DNA from: Pseudoalteromonas shioyasakiensis
Lineage (GTDB): Bacteria; Pseudomonadota; Gammaproteobacteria; Enterobacterales; Alteromonadaceae
Direction of reading: 5' to 3'
DNA: 64,000 nucleotides
Assembly (NCBI RefSeq): GCF_019134595.1
Contig: NZ_CP077770.1
Location: forward strand, 2,476,501-2,540,500
This document shows, piece by piece, positions 24,736-35,548 of the stretch. Under the pieces are notes generated by a model. The model was not told the origin of the DNA. It saw nothing but the letters and a program-made list of their open reading frames with translations, and did not search any database. The stretch's first letter is position 1. Every line of letters starts with the position of its first letter. Made by a program: the position numbers and the translations under genes.

Positions 24736-26310
24736 CTAAGCTTTAGCAAAATAGTCATCTAAAAATGCAGTGAAAGATACACTGTCTGCCGCTTTAACTT
24801 CACGCTCTTTAAGTACAGAGTCAGTCGCTTGCTTTGCCAAAAATGCTTGATCATAAAATTGGTAATCAGCATCAAGGTGACTTTGCTTGTACTGCTGTGC
24901 AAGTGCTAAAGCGAAATGACCATTATCTTGGTTCTCTTTTGCCAGCGCACTAACATATTTGCCAGAGAACGTTTTACTTGGATTGTTCACCCAAGTTGCA
25001 AGCTCAGCTATGGTTTCGCTGTAATAACTCACGCCATATGCATTATCCATGTAACGAGCAACGGCTGCTAACTGAGTAAAAATTGTCCCAGCCCAATCTG
25101 TTAGACGCACCATCTCACCCTGCTTGTTGAGCATTAGCTCTTGGTCTCGACCTTCATTGACAACCGCGTCAAGGTTAGTAGTGCTTAATTTTTGCTCTTG
25201 CCAATCCATTTCTGGCGAGTCATTCAATAAGCAATAAGTTAAGAATACGTCTAAGAAACGAATTTGCTGTAAATCGATACCCGTTTCACTAAACGGGTTA
25301 ACATCAAGCGCACGTACTTCGATGTATTCTATGCCGCCGCGGAGTAATGCATCTGTCGGTGTTTCGCCCGATGCTGCATTGCGCTTAGGACGAATTGGCG
25401 AGTAAAACTCGTTTTCGATTTGCAGAATATTTTTATTTAACTGCTTTGGCTCCGCGCTCGTGTAATCATCAATATGACCATAGATATCTGATGGCGTATG
25501 AATTGCTTCTTTTAAGCCTGCTACATATTCTTCTAGTGAGTTATACATAACACGTAAAGACGATTGCGCACTATTTGTATAGCCAAGGTTACCCAAACGC
25601 AGCGCTGTGCCCACTTCTAAATAAAGGGTACCTTTACCTAGCTTTTTGAATGGTAAATCAGTTTCGCGCCCTTGTAAGAATGAACTACATAATGCTGGTG
25701 ATGCACCAAATAAAAAGCTTATTAACCAAAGCTCACGCTTAAAGTTACGAATAAGCCCTAAATAGCCATTCGAAATAGACTCAGCGAGAGTACCTTGGTT
25801 GCCGTTTAAGCTATACAGGCTTTGCCATAAGCTCTCAGGGAAAGAGATATTGAAATGCACACCTGCAATGGCCTGCATCATGCTGCCATAACGGTTCTTT
25901 AAGCCTTCACGATAAAGTGTTTTCATGCGGCCAATGTTTGAGTCACCAAACTGTGCGAGTACAATGTCATCTTGATGTTCAATGAAGCATGGCATACTAA
26001 TCGGCCATAACAGCTCATCGTCCATCTGCGATAAGGTGAACTTTTGCAAGTCTTTTAGCTGCGCGAGTGTTTGCTCTGCAGATGAACTAACCGGAGTGAT
26101 AAATTCTAAAAGTGATTCTGAAAAATCAGTGGTGACATGATCATTCGTTAAAGCGCTACCCACGCCTTGTGGATGACCTTGCTGTGAGATAACACCACTT
26201 GGTTTAATCCTTAATGCTTCTCGCTCGATACCACGTTGAATCCCATTAATTGCGTTAGGAAATTGTGCCGTTAACGCTTCTAGCGTTTTATTTAAATCAT
26301 GTTTTATCAA
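24736..26310 (-). CDS. gshA: Glutamate-cysteine ligase
   Basis: First enzyme of glutathione synthesis, joining glutamate and cysteine with ATP. 524 residues, as for the gammaproteobacterial GshA type. It starts at a TTG (26310) with GGAAG 5-6 nt upstream. Visible family motifs: GIEREALRI, TDFSESLLEFITP, the AGVHFNISFP segment and IEVRALDVNPFSETGI. The TTG start may lower expression. Confidence 0.95.
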   Translation of the reverse strand: MIKHDLNKTLEALTAQFPNAINGIQRGIEREALRIKPSGVISQQGHPQGVGSALTNDHVTTDFSESLLEFITPVSSSAEQTLAQLKDLQKFTLSQMDDELLWPISMPCFIEHQDDIVLAQFGDSNIGRMKTLYREGLKNRYGSMMQAIAGVHFNISFPESLWQSLYSLNGNQGTLAESISNGYLGLIRNFKRELWLISFLFGASPALCSSFLQGRETDLPFKKLGKGTLYLEVGTALRLGNLGYTNSAQSSLRVMYNSLEEYVAGLKEAIHTPSDIYGHIDDYTSAEPKQLNKNILQIENEFYSPIRPKRNAASGETPTDALLRGGIEYIEVRALDVNPFSETGIDLQQIRFLDVFLTYCLLNDSPEMDWQEQKLSTTNLDAVVNEGRDQELMLNKQGEMVRLTDWAGTIFTQLAAVARYMDNAYGVSYYSETIAELATWVNNPSKTFSGKYVSALAKENQDNGHFALALAQQYKQSHLDADYQFYDQAFLAKQATDSVLKEREVKAADSVSFTAFLDDYFAKA

Positions 26311-26702
26311 AAATGCTTCCTCGAGCCGCGTGGCTGTAATCCTAAGTGTATGGGGGCAAAAAACAATTACTCAAGTCAGAAATATCAGTTTCATTATTTA
26401 CCCATACACTTGAAGCTCAATCTTGCCATTGTGAGTCACAATATACAATTGCTTTGGTGGCACTTCATTGTTGCTAAAACGGTTAAAAATACAATTTAGG
26501 CTTTTTCCTTGAGGATATTAGACCTTTTAACTAATATAAAAGTCTGAGGCTAAACATAATAATTTAGGTAAGATATTGTTTTAGATCAAAGGGAAGGTGA
26601 AATTATTAAAAGTTTCACAGTTAACCATATGCTCCCCCTTCCCTTACATTTTTCTGAGACTATAATCCGCACACCATAAAAAAGTATATTTCGAGGACTC
26701 AT
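26311..26702. other. 392-bp region between gshA and the chemoreceptor gene
   Basis: Divergent promoter region. The first 200 bp include a minus-strand stretch with protein-like coding (26398-26517, listed separately) without a normal start. The rest is AT-rich and must hold the chemoreceptor promoter; a GTGA-type site TTTTAGATCAAAG near 26580 resembles a regulator half-site but is not a firm call. Confidence 0.5.
26398..26517 (-). pseudogene. Short protein-like reading frame without standard start
   Basis: A 39-codon open frame ends at TAA (26400-26398) and reads ...RFSNNEVPPKQLYIVTHNG... then KIELQVYG. The composition looks like real protein, but there is no ATG, GTG or TTG near the 5' end with a ribosome site; the only internal GTG would leave 21 residues. 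It may be the tail of a decayed gene or a non-canonical small protein. I do not recognise it. Confidence 0.3.
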
Positions 26703-28250
26703 ATGCGTCGTGGGCAAGAAATCGTCAATCAAGAAGTGACATACTCAGATAATCAAGAGCTTGTCTCTACCACAGATTTACGCGGTGTAATCACATACGT
26801 AAATAAGGAATTTTGTACTATAGCAGGTTACACCGAAGAAGAGCTTCTCGGAAAAAATCATAATATTGTACGCCACCCTGATATGCCTAAAGCGGCATTT
26901 AAAGAGATGTGGGAAAAACTTAAAGAGGGCCACTCTTGGCGTGGCATGGTAAAAAATCGCTGTAAAGATGGTCGCTACTATTGGGTCGATGCGTTCGTTA
27001 CACCAATATATGAGCATGGTCAGCTAGTTGGCTATCAGTCAGTACGTACTAAACCGTCGGAACAATTAAAAACCCGTGCGATGGCTCTGTACACTAAAAT
27101 TAATGACGGTAAATCAATCGCATCATTACGTGAGAATATTTCACTTAGACAAATAGTGTCTGCGATTTTATTGCTTGCAGGTATTGTTGGGTTAGCAATG
27201 ACCGCCTCATGGATGGTTGCTTTAGCCGCATGTGTCCTTGTAGCACTACTTTTTGCTTTAAATTATGACGAATTGGTTGTTACGCCAAGCCATTTGAAGC
27301 AGCAACGTGCAGAGTTTGATTCAGTATCACGTTATGTATATTCAGGCTCTCACCCATTTAGTATTGCTGCCTATAATCAGCAAATGCTGTTCGCTAAGCT
27401 TAGAACTGTGTTGGGTCGTGTTAAAGACTCTACTTACTCATTCAAAGACATTGCTACCAACTTAGATAAACAATCGTCACTAACCGAGCAAGGTATTGCT
27501 GCACAAGGTCAACGTTTAAGTGATATTGCTACGGCAATGACACAAATGAGTGCAACTATTGGCGAGATTTCAGCAAATACTCATCACACTGCTGATAAGG
27601 TTAAAACCACTTACCAAAGCTGTAACGATATCAAACTGCATATTGAAGATAATAGCAGCATGGTGTCTGATCTAGCTAACCAAGTAGAGCAAGCAGCCAC
27701 TACCGCTAATTCTCTTGCTAGTGAAGCCGACAAAATAGGCCAAGTAATGAGTGAAATTGAAGGCATTGCTGAACAAACAAACTTATTAGCGCTGAATGCA
27801 GCAATTGAAGCAGCACGTGCAGGTGAGCATGGCCGTGGTTTTGCGGTTGTAGCAGATGAAGTACGCGCGCTTTCTTCACGTACTCAAAATGCGACAGCAC
27901 AAATTCATAGCTCAATTAAAGAGATCCAAGATACGTTATTTAGCTGGTCTAAAGTGATGCAATCAACTAAAGCGCAAGCAGATAGTTGTGTTGATACGAC
28001 TGCTCACACTCAAACTGAGCTTGCGAGCATCTTCGCACAAATTGATGAAATATCAGGCCTTGCGACTGAGATATCGACGGCTGCTGAGGAACAACAAGTT
28101 GTTAGCACCGATATACGCGAAAATGTAGAAAGCATTAAAGGACACAGCGAAGAGAACTTAAAGCTTAGCTACAACGTGGCTAAAGATGCAGCGGGGCTTG
28201 TAGAAGGCTCACGCAAAGTTAACGATATGCTGTTAACTTTTAAAGTTTAA
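26703..28250 (+). CDS. Aer-like methyl-accepting chemotaxis protein with PAS domain
   Basis: 515 residues. A PAS domain occupies about 20-115 ([38 protein letters not shown]) as in the aerotaxis receptor Aer. Two close membrane helices at about 152-190 follow, with no periplasmic domain, then a long coiled-coil signalling domain whose tip [19 protein letters not shown] contacts CheA/CheW. The PAS probably binds FAD or another redox cofactor, so it senses energy state from inside the cell. No che genes are adjacent. Confidence 0.93.
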   Translation: MRRGQEIVNQEVTYSDNQELVSTTDLRGVITYVNKEFCTIAGYTEEELLGKNHNIVRHPDMPKAAFKEMWEKLKEGHSWRGMVKNRCKDGRYYWVDAFVTPIYEHGQLVGYQSVRTKPSEQLKTRAMALYTKINDGKSIASLRENISLRQIVSAILLLAGIVGLAMTASWMVALAACVLVALLFALNYDELVVTPSHLKQQRAEFDSVSRYVYSGSHPFSIAAYNQQMLFAKLRTVLGRVKDSTYSFKDIATNLDKQSSLTEQGIAAQGQRLSDIATAMTQMSATIGEISANTHHTADKVKTTYQSCNDIKLHIEDNSSMVSDLANQVEQAATTANSLASEADKIGQVMSEIEGIAEQTNLLALNAAIEAARAGEHGRGFAVVADEVRALSSRTQNATAQIHSSIKEIQDTLFSWSKVMQSTKAQADSCVDTTAHTQTELASIFAQIDEISGLATEISTAAEEQQVVSTDIRENVESIKGHSEENLKLSYNVAKDAAGLVEGSRKVNDMLLTFKV

Positions 28251-28265
28251 ACTTAACTGATACAA

Positions 28266-28295
28266 AAAAGCCGCATCATAATTGATGCGGCTTTT
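28266..28295. terminator. Bidirectional terminator chemoreceptor / clpB
   Basis: A 13-bp perfect stem AAAAGCCGCATCA with loop TAAT, between convergent genes ending at 28250 and 28310. Confidence 0.9.
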
Positions 28296-28309
28296 GTTTT
28301 TAGGGCTAA

Positions 28310-30886
28310 TTAACGACTCGAGAAAACAAGTCCATTCTCATCAGCATCAATATGGATGATGGCACCTGGTTGGTAATCGCCACCGAGCAGGCGCTGTGCT
28401 AATGGGTTTTCAATGGTATGTTGAATAGCACGTTTTAAAGGCCTTGCCCCATACACAGGATCAAAACCACTTTCTGCTATGCGGTCTAAAGCTGCATCCG
28501 TAACTTCAAGAATGTAGCCTTTTTCAGTTAATCGCTCACGTAGCTTACTTAACTGAATGTCAGCAATTTCCTTAATGTGCTCATTAGCAAGTGGATGGAA
28601 TACCACAGTTTCGTCGATTCGGTTAATAAACTCAGGACGGAACTGACTGACTAATACGCCCATCACTTTTTCTTTTAATCCAGCATAGTCATTTGAACCT
28701 GCTTGCTCTTGGATAATATCTGAACCCAAGTTAGAGGTCATGATGATCACCGTATTTTTAAAATCAACGGTACGGCCCTGACCATCCGTTAAGCGGCCAT
28801 CATCTAGAACTTGCAGTAAGATGTTAAATACATCAGGGTGCGCTTTTTCGACTTCATCCAATAAAATGACGGAATACGGACGACGGCGTACCGCTTCAGT
28901 TAAATAGCCACCCTCTTCATAGCCAACATAACCTGGAGGTGCACCAACTAAACGTGCCACCGAATGTTTCTCCATAAACTCCGACATATCAATGCGTACC
29001 ATGGCATCTTCAGTGTCAAACATGAAGCTGGCGAGTGCTTTAGTCAGCTCAGTTTTACCCACCCCTGTCGGGCCTAAGAATAAGAATGAGCCGATTGGGC
29101 GATTTGGATCAGCAAGTCCTGCGCGAGAACGACGTATTGCATTCGCAACAGCTACAACGGCTTCATCTTGACCAATCACTTTGTGGTGTAATTGATCTTC
29201 CATTTGCAGTAGCTTTTCACGTTCACCTTGCAGCATTTTCGATACCGGAATACCTGTCCAACGCGATAAAATCTCTGCGATTTCGTCTTCACCCACTTGG
29301 TTTTTAAGCAAACTCATTTCTTGCATTTCTGCTTGTGAAGCAAGGTCTAGTTTGCGCTCAAGCTCAGGAATTCGGCCATACTGCAGCTCAGACATACGCT
29401 GTAAATCGCTGGCACGGCGTGCCACGTCTAAATCAAGACGTGCCTGCTCAAGCTCAGCTTTGATAACTTGCGTACCTTGCAGTGAAGCCTTCTCAGCATT
29501 CCACACTTCATCTAGTTCGCGGTATTGCACTTCAAGTTCAGTGATCAGCTCTTGCATTTCGGTGCGGCGCTTTTGACTCGCTTCGTCTTTTTCTTTCGCC
29601 AGCGCATTGTCTTCCAGTTTTAACTGAATAATACGACGCTCTAGTTTATCTAAAGACTCTGGCTTTGAGTCAATTTGCAAACGAATTGAAGAACCTGCTT
29701 CGTCAATTAAATCAATCGCCTTATCTGGTAATTGGCGATCGCTGATGTAACGGTGCGACAACTGCGCCGCAGCAACAATGGCCGGATCGGTAATATCAAC
29801 TGAGTGATGCAGCTCATAACGCTCTTTTAAACCACGTAAAATCGCAATGGTGTCTTCAACCGATGGTTCATCTACAAACACCTTTTGGAAACGACGTTCA
29901 AGTGCCGCATCTTTTTCGATGTATTGACGGTACTCATCTAGGGTTGTAGCACCCACGCAATGTAACTCACCACGGGCAAGTGCAGGCTTTAACATATTGC
30001 CCGCATCCATTGCACCATCTGATTTACCTGCGCCTACCATAGTATGGATTTCATCAATAAAAAGGATGACTTGGCCTTCTTCTTTGGCAAGTTCATTCAA
30101 TACCGATTTTAAACGCTCTTCAAATTCACCACGGTATTTAGCGCCAGCAACCAAAGCACCTAAATCGAGCGATAATACTCGCTTGTTTTTTAAGCCTTCA
30201 GGTACTTCACCATTGATAATACGTTGTGCAAGGCCCTCAGCAATCGCTGTTTTACCTACACCCGGCTCACCAATTAACACCGGATTATTTTTAGTTCGGC
30301 GTTGTAACACTTGGATAGTACGACGAATTTCGTCATCACGACCAATAACAGGATCAAGCTTGCCTTGCTCTGCACGCTCTGTTAAATCGATAGTGAATTT
30401 TTTTAATGCCTGACGAGTTTCTTCAGCATTTGGGTCTTCTACTTTTTGGCCACCACGAATAGCTTCAATTGCAGATTCGATCTTGCTAGAAGTAATATTC
30501 AACGCTTTAAAAATGTCGCCTAATGGGCCTTTATCATCACACGCTGCAAGGACAAATAACTCACTCGAAATGAATTTGTCTTTTCGCTTTTGAGCATATT
30601 TATCACATAAGTTAATTAACGAAATCAGGTTATTTGACAGCTGAACATCGCCACCAATACCTTCAACTTTAAACAGTTTTTCGATTTCTTGGGATAACTT
30701 GGTGTTTAACTCATCAGCACTGACACCTGCTTGTGCAAGTAGCGCACGCACGCTTGAACCGTTTTGCTGAAGCAATGAATACATCAAATGCACAGGCTCA
30801 ATAAATTGATGATCGCGCCCAAGTGCTAATGACTGCGCATCTGAAAGCGCAGATTGAAATTTACTTGTAAATCTATCTAAACGCAT
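28310..30886 (-). CDS. clpB: Disaggregase chaperone ClpB
   Basis: An 858-residue hexameric AAA+ disaggregase acting with DnaK. N-terminal Clp repeats (about 1-150), first AAA domain with Walker [10 protein letters not shown], a coiled-coil middle domain (about 410-525, rich in Glu/Arg/Leu), and second AAA domain with GPTGVGKTE and FLFLGPTGV. Full length with no internal defect. A heat-shock sigma-32-type promoter lies 35-65 bp upstream. Confidence 0.98.
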   Translation of the reverse strand: MRLDRFTSKFQSALSDAQSLALGRDHQFIEPVHLMYSLLQQNGSSVRALLAQAGVSADELNTKLSQEIEKLFKVEGIGGDVQLSNNLISLINLCDKYAQKRKDKFISSELFVLAACDDKGPLGDIFKALNITSSKIESAIEAIRGGQKVEDPNAEETRQALKKFTIDLTERAEQGKLDPVIGRDDEIRRTIQVLQRRTKNNPVLIGEPGVGKTAIAEGLAQRIINGEVPEGLKNKRVLSLDLGALVAGAKYRGEFEERLKSVLNELAKEEGQVILFIDEIHTMVGAGKSDGAMDAGNMLKPALARGELHCVGATTLDEYRQYIEKDAALERRFQKVFVDEPSVEDTIAILRGLKERYELHHSVDITDPAIVAAAQLSHRYISDRQLPDKAIDLIDEAGSSIRLQIDSKPESLDKLERRIIQLKLEDNALAKEKDEASQKRRTEMQELITELEVQYRELDEVWNAEKASLQGTQVIKAELEQARLDLDVARRASDLQRMSELQYGRIPELERKLDLASQAEMQEMSLLKNQVGEDEIAEILSRWTGIPVSKMLQGEREKLLQMEDQLHHKVIGQDEAVVAVANAIRRSRAGLADPNRPIGSFLFLGPTGVGKTELTKALASFMFDTEDAMVRIDMSEFMEKHSVARLVGAPPGYVGYEEGGYLTEAVRRRPYSVILLDEVEKAHPDVFNILLQVLDDGRLTDGQGRTVDFKNTVIIMTSNLGSDIIQEQAGSNDYAGLKEKVMGVLVSQFRPEFINRIDETVVFHPLANEHIKEIADIQLSKLRERLTEKGYILEVTDAALDRIAESGFDPVYGARPLKRAIQHTIENPLAQRLLGGDYQPGAIIHIDADENGLVFSSR

Positions 30887-30920
30887 AAAGGTTTACCTAT
30901 TAAAAAATCTAATTGCTTAA

Positions 30921-30950
30921 TTAATGGGTATGCTTAGTGATTTGTTCAAG
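30921..30950 (-). promoter_or_regulatory. Sigma-32-type heat-shock promoter of clpB
   Basis: On the minus strand CTTGAAC and CCCATTA are separated by 15 bp, matching the RpoH pattern CTTGAA / CCCATnT with the expected spacing. The position 35-65 bp before the clpB start fits the known heat-shock control of clpB. Confidence 0.7.
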
Positions 30951-30984
30951 TAAAAGAAGAAAATTTAATCGCAAAAAAGGCGTA

Positions 30985-31707
30985 TTAATTGCGCCAGATC
31001 AAGCTAGCCATACGACCTGTTTGTCCGTCGCGGCGATAAGAGAAAAACTGTGTTTTGTCAGTGGCGGTGCAATGCTCACCACCATAAATATTAACCACGC
31101 CTAATTGTGCTAATTGCTGACGTGCTATTAAGTAGATGTCAGCCATGTATTTTTCGTGCTTGGCTGTAAAGGCTTGTTGATGCACTGGGTTTTGCGAGCA
31201 AAAGCACTCTTTTACTTCTTGCCCAACTTCAAATTGCAAAGGCCCAATAGCTGGGCCTAACCAAGCAATAATATCACTTGCTGGCGCTTGAAAGTGAGAA
31301 ACCGTGCTTGCCAATATACCTTGCGCTAAACCGCGCCAGCCACCATGAACTGCAGCGACTTCATCGCCTGAACTCGAGCAAAGTAACACAGGTAAACAGT
31401 CTGCAGTCATTATCGCAAGTGGCTGCTTTACTAGACGGGTGTAAAGTGCATCTGCAGAGCGTACTTCGCTTAAATCAGACAGTTCATCAACCTCGACTAC
31501 ATCGCTGCTATGTGTTTGGTTTAACCACACAGCTGGGTTTGGCAGCTGATTTGTAAGTAAGGCGCGATTTGCAAGCACAGCTTGCTCATCATCACCAACA
31601 TGTAAACCCACATTGAAACTATCAAAGGGTGCAACCGAAACCCCGCCCTGTCGGGTGGTACTTAGTGCACTAACAGTTTTTGGGGCAGTCCATGCTGGTG
31701 TGATCAT
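30985..31707 (-). CDS. pgeF: Purine nucleoside phosphorylase / multicopper-oxidase-like YfiH (PgeF)
   Basis: A 240-residue cytosolic protein of the YfiH/DUF152 family. Metal-binding motifs are visible: TADCLPVLL, AAVHGGWRGLAQG and GPAIGPLQFEVG. In E. coli PgeF edits wrongly placed serine in peptidoglycan precursors; other members have purine nucleoside phosphorylase or adenosine deaminase activity. Located 5 bp after rluD, the conserved rluD-yfiH-clpB order. Confidence 0.93.
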   Translation of the reverse strand: MITPAWTAPKTVSALSTTRQGGVSVAPFDSFNVGLHVGDDEQAVLANRALLTNQLPNPAVWLNQTHSSDVVEVDELSDLSEVRSADALYTRLVKQPLAIMTADCLPVLLCSSSGDEVAAVHGGWRGLAQGILASTVSHFQAPASDIIAWLGPAIGPLQFEVGQEVKECFCSQNPVHQQAFTAKHEKYMADIYLIARQQLAQLGVVNIYGGEHCTATDKTQFFSYRRDGQTGRMASLIWRN

Positions 31708-31712
31708 AACGC

Positions 31713-32690
31713 TTAAAGCTCAATATTTGGGTTTGCTTTAGTATCAGCGCGTAATGCTTCTGTCATTGCTGCCATATCATCTGGAATTGGCGCTTGCCAG
31801 GTCATTAGCTCACCTGTGATTGGGTGCGCAATTGATAGCTTAACAGCATGTAACGCTTGGCGTTTGAAGTCGCGTAGTATTTGGAACAGTTCAGGTGTCG
31901 CGCCTTTTGGCGGACGCGGACGACCACCATACAGTTGATCGCCAACTAATGGATGGTTTAAATAAGCCATGTGTACACGAATTTGGTGAGTACGACCTGT
32001 TTCTAGGCGTAAACGTAAGCGTGTATGTGCTCTGAATTTTTCTGCAACACGGTAATGCGTAACCGCTGGTTTGCCCATTTCATGCACGGCCATGTGAGTA
32101 CGTTTTGTTGCATGACGACCAATTGGTTTTTCAACCATGCCACCCGCAGTCATGGTGCCATTACAAATTGCTTCGTATTCACGAGTGAAGTTTTCACGTT
32201 TTTGTAATGCAGAGACTAAATGTGTTTGTGCCGGAATAGTTTTCGCCACCACCATTAAACCTGTGGTGTCTTTATCTAGACGATGCACAATACCCGCACG
32301 AGGCACATTAATGATATCAGGATAATGGTGTAGCAAAGCATTTAGTACTGTGCCATCTGGATTACCCGCACCTGGATGTACAACTAATCCCATAGGTTTA
32401 TTGATCACCAAAATATCATCGTCTTCATAAACGATGTTTAATTTGATATTTTGTGCCTCGTATTCACGAGGGGCTTCGATGGTTGTTTCTACACTCACCG
32501 TTTCGCCACCGAGTAGTTTTTCGCGCGGTGTGTTTAATATTTCGCCGTTTACAGTGATTTTATCATCCAAAATCCACGTTTTTATACGTGAACGAGAATA
32601 ATCAGGGAACAATTGCGCTAATACTTGGTCTAGACGTTTACCGCCAAGGTCAATTGGAACCTCGGCTTGGAGAGAAATTTGCTCTGACAT
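31713..32690 (-). CDS. rluD: 23S rRNA pseudouridine synthase RluD
   Basis: Makes pseudouridines 1911/1915/1917 in helix 69 of 23S rRNA. 325 residues: an S4-type RNA-binding domain (about 15-80) and the catalytic domain with HRLDKDTTGL containing the catalytic aspartate, and LETGRTHQIRVHMAYL. Divergent from bamD, as in E. coli and Pseudomonas. Confidence 0.96.
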   Translation of the reverse strand: MSEQISLQAEVPIDLGGKRLDQVLAQLFPDYSRSRIKTWILDDKITVNGEILNTPREKLLGGETVSVETTIEAPREYEAQNIKLNIVYEDDDILVINKPMGLVVHPGAGNPDGTVLNALLHHYPDIINVPRAGIVHRLDKDTTGLMVVAKTIPAQTHLVSALQKRENFTREYEAICNGTMTAGGMVEKPIGRHATKRTHMAVHEMGKPAVTHYRVAEKFRAHTRLRLRLETGRTHQIRVHMAYLNHPLVGDQLYGGRPRPPKGATPELFQILRDFKRQALHAVKLSIAHPITGELMTWQAPIPDDMAAMTEALRADTKANPNIEL

Positions 32691-32819
32691 TAGTAACTTT
32701 ACCCAATTTACCAGTGCAAGCTGTGCTCGACTGGGTTAGAATCGCTTTAATATAATACGTATAGTTTACTCGGTTTTCCTCACTTGGCCTAGCCGAAGAC
32801 ATCGAAGGTAAGAAATAAA

Positions 32820-33578
32820 ATGATAAATAAAATAGGGAAACGTGCGTTCGCCATAGTTTTTTCAGTATCTGTACTTGGCTTAGGTGCCTGTTCATCAGCA
32901 CCAGATCAAGAAGATATCCAACGCGTTCCTAATAAATCTGCGCAAGCTTTATACGAAGATGCAAAACAAACATTAGATTCTGGCTTATATGCTCGTGCAA
33001 TTGAGCTATTAAGCGCTATTGATTCTCGCTACCCTTTTGGTCCTCTATCAAAACAAGTACAAATGGACTTAGTGTTTGCGCATTATCAAGCAGGTAATAC
33101 TGAACAAGCACTTGCAACTATCGACCGTTTCATTCGTTTAAACCCAAACCACAAAGATTTAGACTACATGTATTACATGCGTGGCTTGGTAAATATCAAA
33201 GCGGATGAAAACGCATTCCAAGAATATTTTGGTGTAGACCGTGCCGACAGAGACGCAAACCGTACTCGTGTCGCTTTTACTGATTTATCAACGTTATTAA
33301 AACGTTTTCCTAACAGTGCGTATGCACCAGAAGCGAAAAAGCGTTTAGTATGGTTACTGAACAAAATGGCACGCTACGAGTTAAAAGTTGCTGAATACTA
33401 CTATGAGCGTGAGGCATACCTTGCTGCAGCAAACCGTGGTAAATATGTGGTTGAGCACTACTCACAAAGCAGCTATCTTGATCAAGCACTAGAGATCATG
33501 GAAAAAAGCTACAACAAACTTGGCTTACCTGAGCTAAGTGAACACGCTAAAGCAACGCGAGAAGCTAACAAGCGTTAA
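32820..33578 (+). CDS. bamD: Outer-membrane assembly lipoprotein BamD
   Basis: Essential lipoprotein of the BAM complex (ComL/YfiO). 252 residues with lipobox GLGAC (Cys24) and five TPR repeats beginning AQALYEDAKQTLDSG, including SRYPFGPLSKQVQMDLVFAHY and LLKRFPNSAYAPEAKKR. It is the conserved neighbour of rluD. Confidence 0.96.
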   Translation: MINKIGKRAFAIVFSVSVLGLGACSSAPDQEDIQRVPNKSAQALYEDAKQTLDSGLYARAIELLSAIDSRYPFGPLSKQVQMDLVFAHYQAGNTEQALATIDRFIRLNPNHKDLDYMYYMRGLVNIKADENAFQEYFGVDRADRDANRTRVAFTDLSTLLKRFPNSAYAPEAKKRLVWLLNKMARYELKVAEYYYEREAYLAAANRGKYVVEHYSQSSYLDQALEIMEKSYNKLGLPELSEHAKATREANKR

Positions 33579-33592
33579 AATAGACCAAAAGC

Positions 33593-33619
33593 AAAAAAGG
33601 CGCCTTAGGCGCCTTTTTT
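33593..33619 (+). terminator. Terminator after bamD
   Basis: AAAAAAGGCGCC TTA GGCGCCTTTTTT, a perfect 12-bp stem with three-base loop. Confidence 0.9.
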
Positions 33620-33636
33620 AATGTTTGCGATCGAAT

Positions 33637-33899
33637 ATACCCAAACCACCTCAAGGTGCGAGTTTCAGTTGGAATTAAAAGCGATTTAGGCAAGGCATTG
33701 ATTGCAAGTAATAGTGGTTCTATTGTTAAAATCAATAACGCAGTATAAATCGCTTTTAAACCAACCCTCTGGGCGTTTCACAGGCACTTACTCTCATCGT
33801 TGTTACTTCTTAAAAGGGACCACCATTCTTGCAAAGTAACGCCTTGATATTAAGCACCTGTGAAACGCTGAATTCTGCATCTTGAGGTGGCTTGGGTAT
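33637..33899. mobile_element. 263-bp MITE-like element, copy A
   Basis: Bounded by inverted ends ATACCCAAACCACCTCAAG / CTTGAGGTGGCTTGGGTAT. Inside are two further perfect hairpins: AAAAGCGATTTA (33677-33688) with TAAATCGCTTTT (33746-33757), and GCGTTTCACAGG (33773-33784) with CCTGTGAAACGC (33857-33868). The whole can fold as a closing stem plus two arms. It encodes nothing. Copy B at 56686 is the same length, in the opposite orientation, with four differences by my count. It ends 5 bp from the glnB stop and after the bamD terminator. TA dinucleotides flank both ends (33636-33637 and 33899-33900). Confidence 0.9.
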
Positions 33900-33904
33900 A
33901 CTAA

Positions 33905-34279
<375 letters not shown>

Positions 34280-34381
34280 TTAGACAATCCCATTGCTGAT
34301 GGCAAACAAAGCTATGAATTACGGTGATTAAATCAGCAGTCATGATATTATTAAACAAAGTGATTCAAAATAGAGATATCA

Positions 34382-34930
34382 ATGAAATCATTACAACGGG
34401 GTTTTACATTATTGGAGCTTATGGTCACGCTTGCCATTGTGGGTATCGTTGCACTGATAGCACTATGGGATAGCTCAGACATGCTTGAAAATGACCGTGC
34501 AGAGAGCTATTTATTAGAGTTAAAACGCACACTCAGTTTTGCACGCGCAAAAGCAACAAGTAGTGATGCAATTATTGTTGTTTGTAGTGGCAACACTTCA
34601 AGAGTTGAAAGTAACAGACGAGTTCCATGCTTAAACGATTGGAGCCAAGGTACTGTATTCGTCTTTTTCGATTCAAACCAAAATGGTGTTTACAACCCAA
34701 GAGTTGGCGATATCATTTTAAGAGTCATGGAAGAAGTTCCAGAGAACAGTCAGTTAAATTTCACTGGTGATAATTCTATCATCTTTGATACCAGCGGAAT
34801 GCTCACATCAAATTCTGGAAAATTCACTTATTGCCCTTCAAAAGCTGATGACGATAATAACAAACAACTAGAAGTATTTACCTCAGGGACTGCTTTATAT
34901 ATTGGTAATACGACAGATGTCTGTAATTAA
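34382..34930 (+). CDS. fimT: FimT/GspH-type pseudopilin
   Basis: 182 residues with a class III prepilin signal: cleavage after Gly7 (LQRG / FTLLELMV), Glu at mature position 5, then a hydrophobic helix. The rest fits the GspH/FimT minor pilin domain. FimT-type proteins help pilus priming, and FimT of Legionella binds DNA for uptake. It is the first of two tandem pseudopilin genes at the start of the minor-pilin cluster. Confidence 0.88.
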   Translation: MKSLQRGFTLLELMVTLAIVGIVALIALWDSSDMLENDRAESYLLELKRTLSFARAKATSSDAIIVVCSGNTSRVESNRRVPCLNDWSQGTVFVFFDSNQNGVYNPRVGDIILRVMEEVPENSQLNFTGDNSIIFDTSGMLTSNSGKFTYCPSKADDDNNKQLEVFTSGTALYIGNTTDVCN

Positions 34931-35002
34931 GCTTAGTAAATTGACAGCCCACAGTCTCGAATTATAGTTAAATAAACAGTCGCAATTTTGGAGTCTTCAA
35001 GG

Positions 35003-35542
35003 ATGAAGGCATTTACAACTCTGCGCAGCCTCAATGGAGCGACGTTAATTGAAAGCCTCGTAGTGCTATCAATTTTATCACTCCTGCTGCATATCGCCTT
35101 ATTTGAATATAAGCCACTTCTGGCTACAAACCGTTTAGAAAACAACATGCAAACGGTGAAAAGAGCGCTGCAATTTACTCGTCTAAAAGCGCAAACAAAT
35201 GATGCCTATGTCACCTTCTGCGCCTTAAAACATAACAGATGCAATAAAGCTATATGGCATAAATCGTTAACCATTTTTGTAGACAAAGGCGTGCTAGGTG
35301 TATTTGAAAGTGGTGATACTAAACTAATGGAAATCGAAGCAATAAGTAAGTTCGACATGCTAACATACCCACGCCATGCAGTTACGTTTAGTCCAGCGGG
35401 TATGCCGATGGGATTAGGCAATGGTACTTTTATCTATTGCCCAGAATACATAAAAACAAACCTCAAAGGGCTTGCAATTAGAGTCAGCCCAATAGGCCGA
35501 GTTAGATTAATTGATACAGATAAATGTCAAACTGATAATTGA
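35003..35542 (+). CDS. Second GspH/FimT-like pseudopilin
   Basis: 179 residues from the ATG at 35003 (GGAG 9 nt upstream; the TTG at 34988 lies on that ribosome site). Prepilin cleavage is predicted after Gly12 (SLNG / ATLIESLVVL): mature residue 1 is Ala instead of Phe, but Glu5 is kept. The following helix and the C-terminal beta domain with four cysteines (FCALKHNRC, FIYC, DKC) match FimU/FimT minor pilins. It probably takes the FimU role. Confidence 0.82.
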   Translation: MKAFTTLRSLNGATLIESLVVLSILSLLLHIALFEYKPLLATNRLENNMQTVKRALQFTRLKAQTNDAYVTFCALKHNRCNKAIWHKSLTIFVDKGVLGVFESGDTKLMEIEAISKFDMLTYPRHAVTFSPAGMPMGLGNGTFIYCPEYIKTNLKGLAIRVSPIGRVRLIDTDKCQTDN

Positions 35543-35548
35543 TAAAGC

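Noticed and set aside
26299..26499. Plus-strand frame at the gshA start
   Set aside because: Low-quality composition, overlapping the gshA start region, with no ribosome site.
33637..33899. Copy A as an IS with a transposase
   Set aside because: There is no open frame of useful length inside the 263 bp; it can only be non-autonomous.
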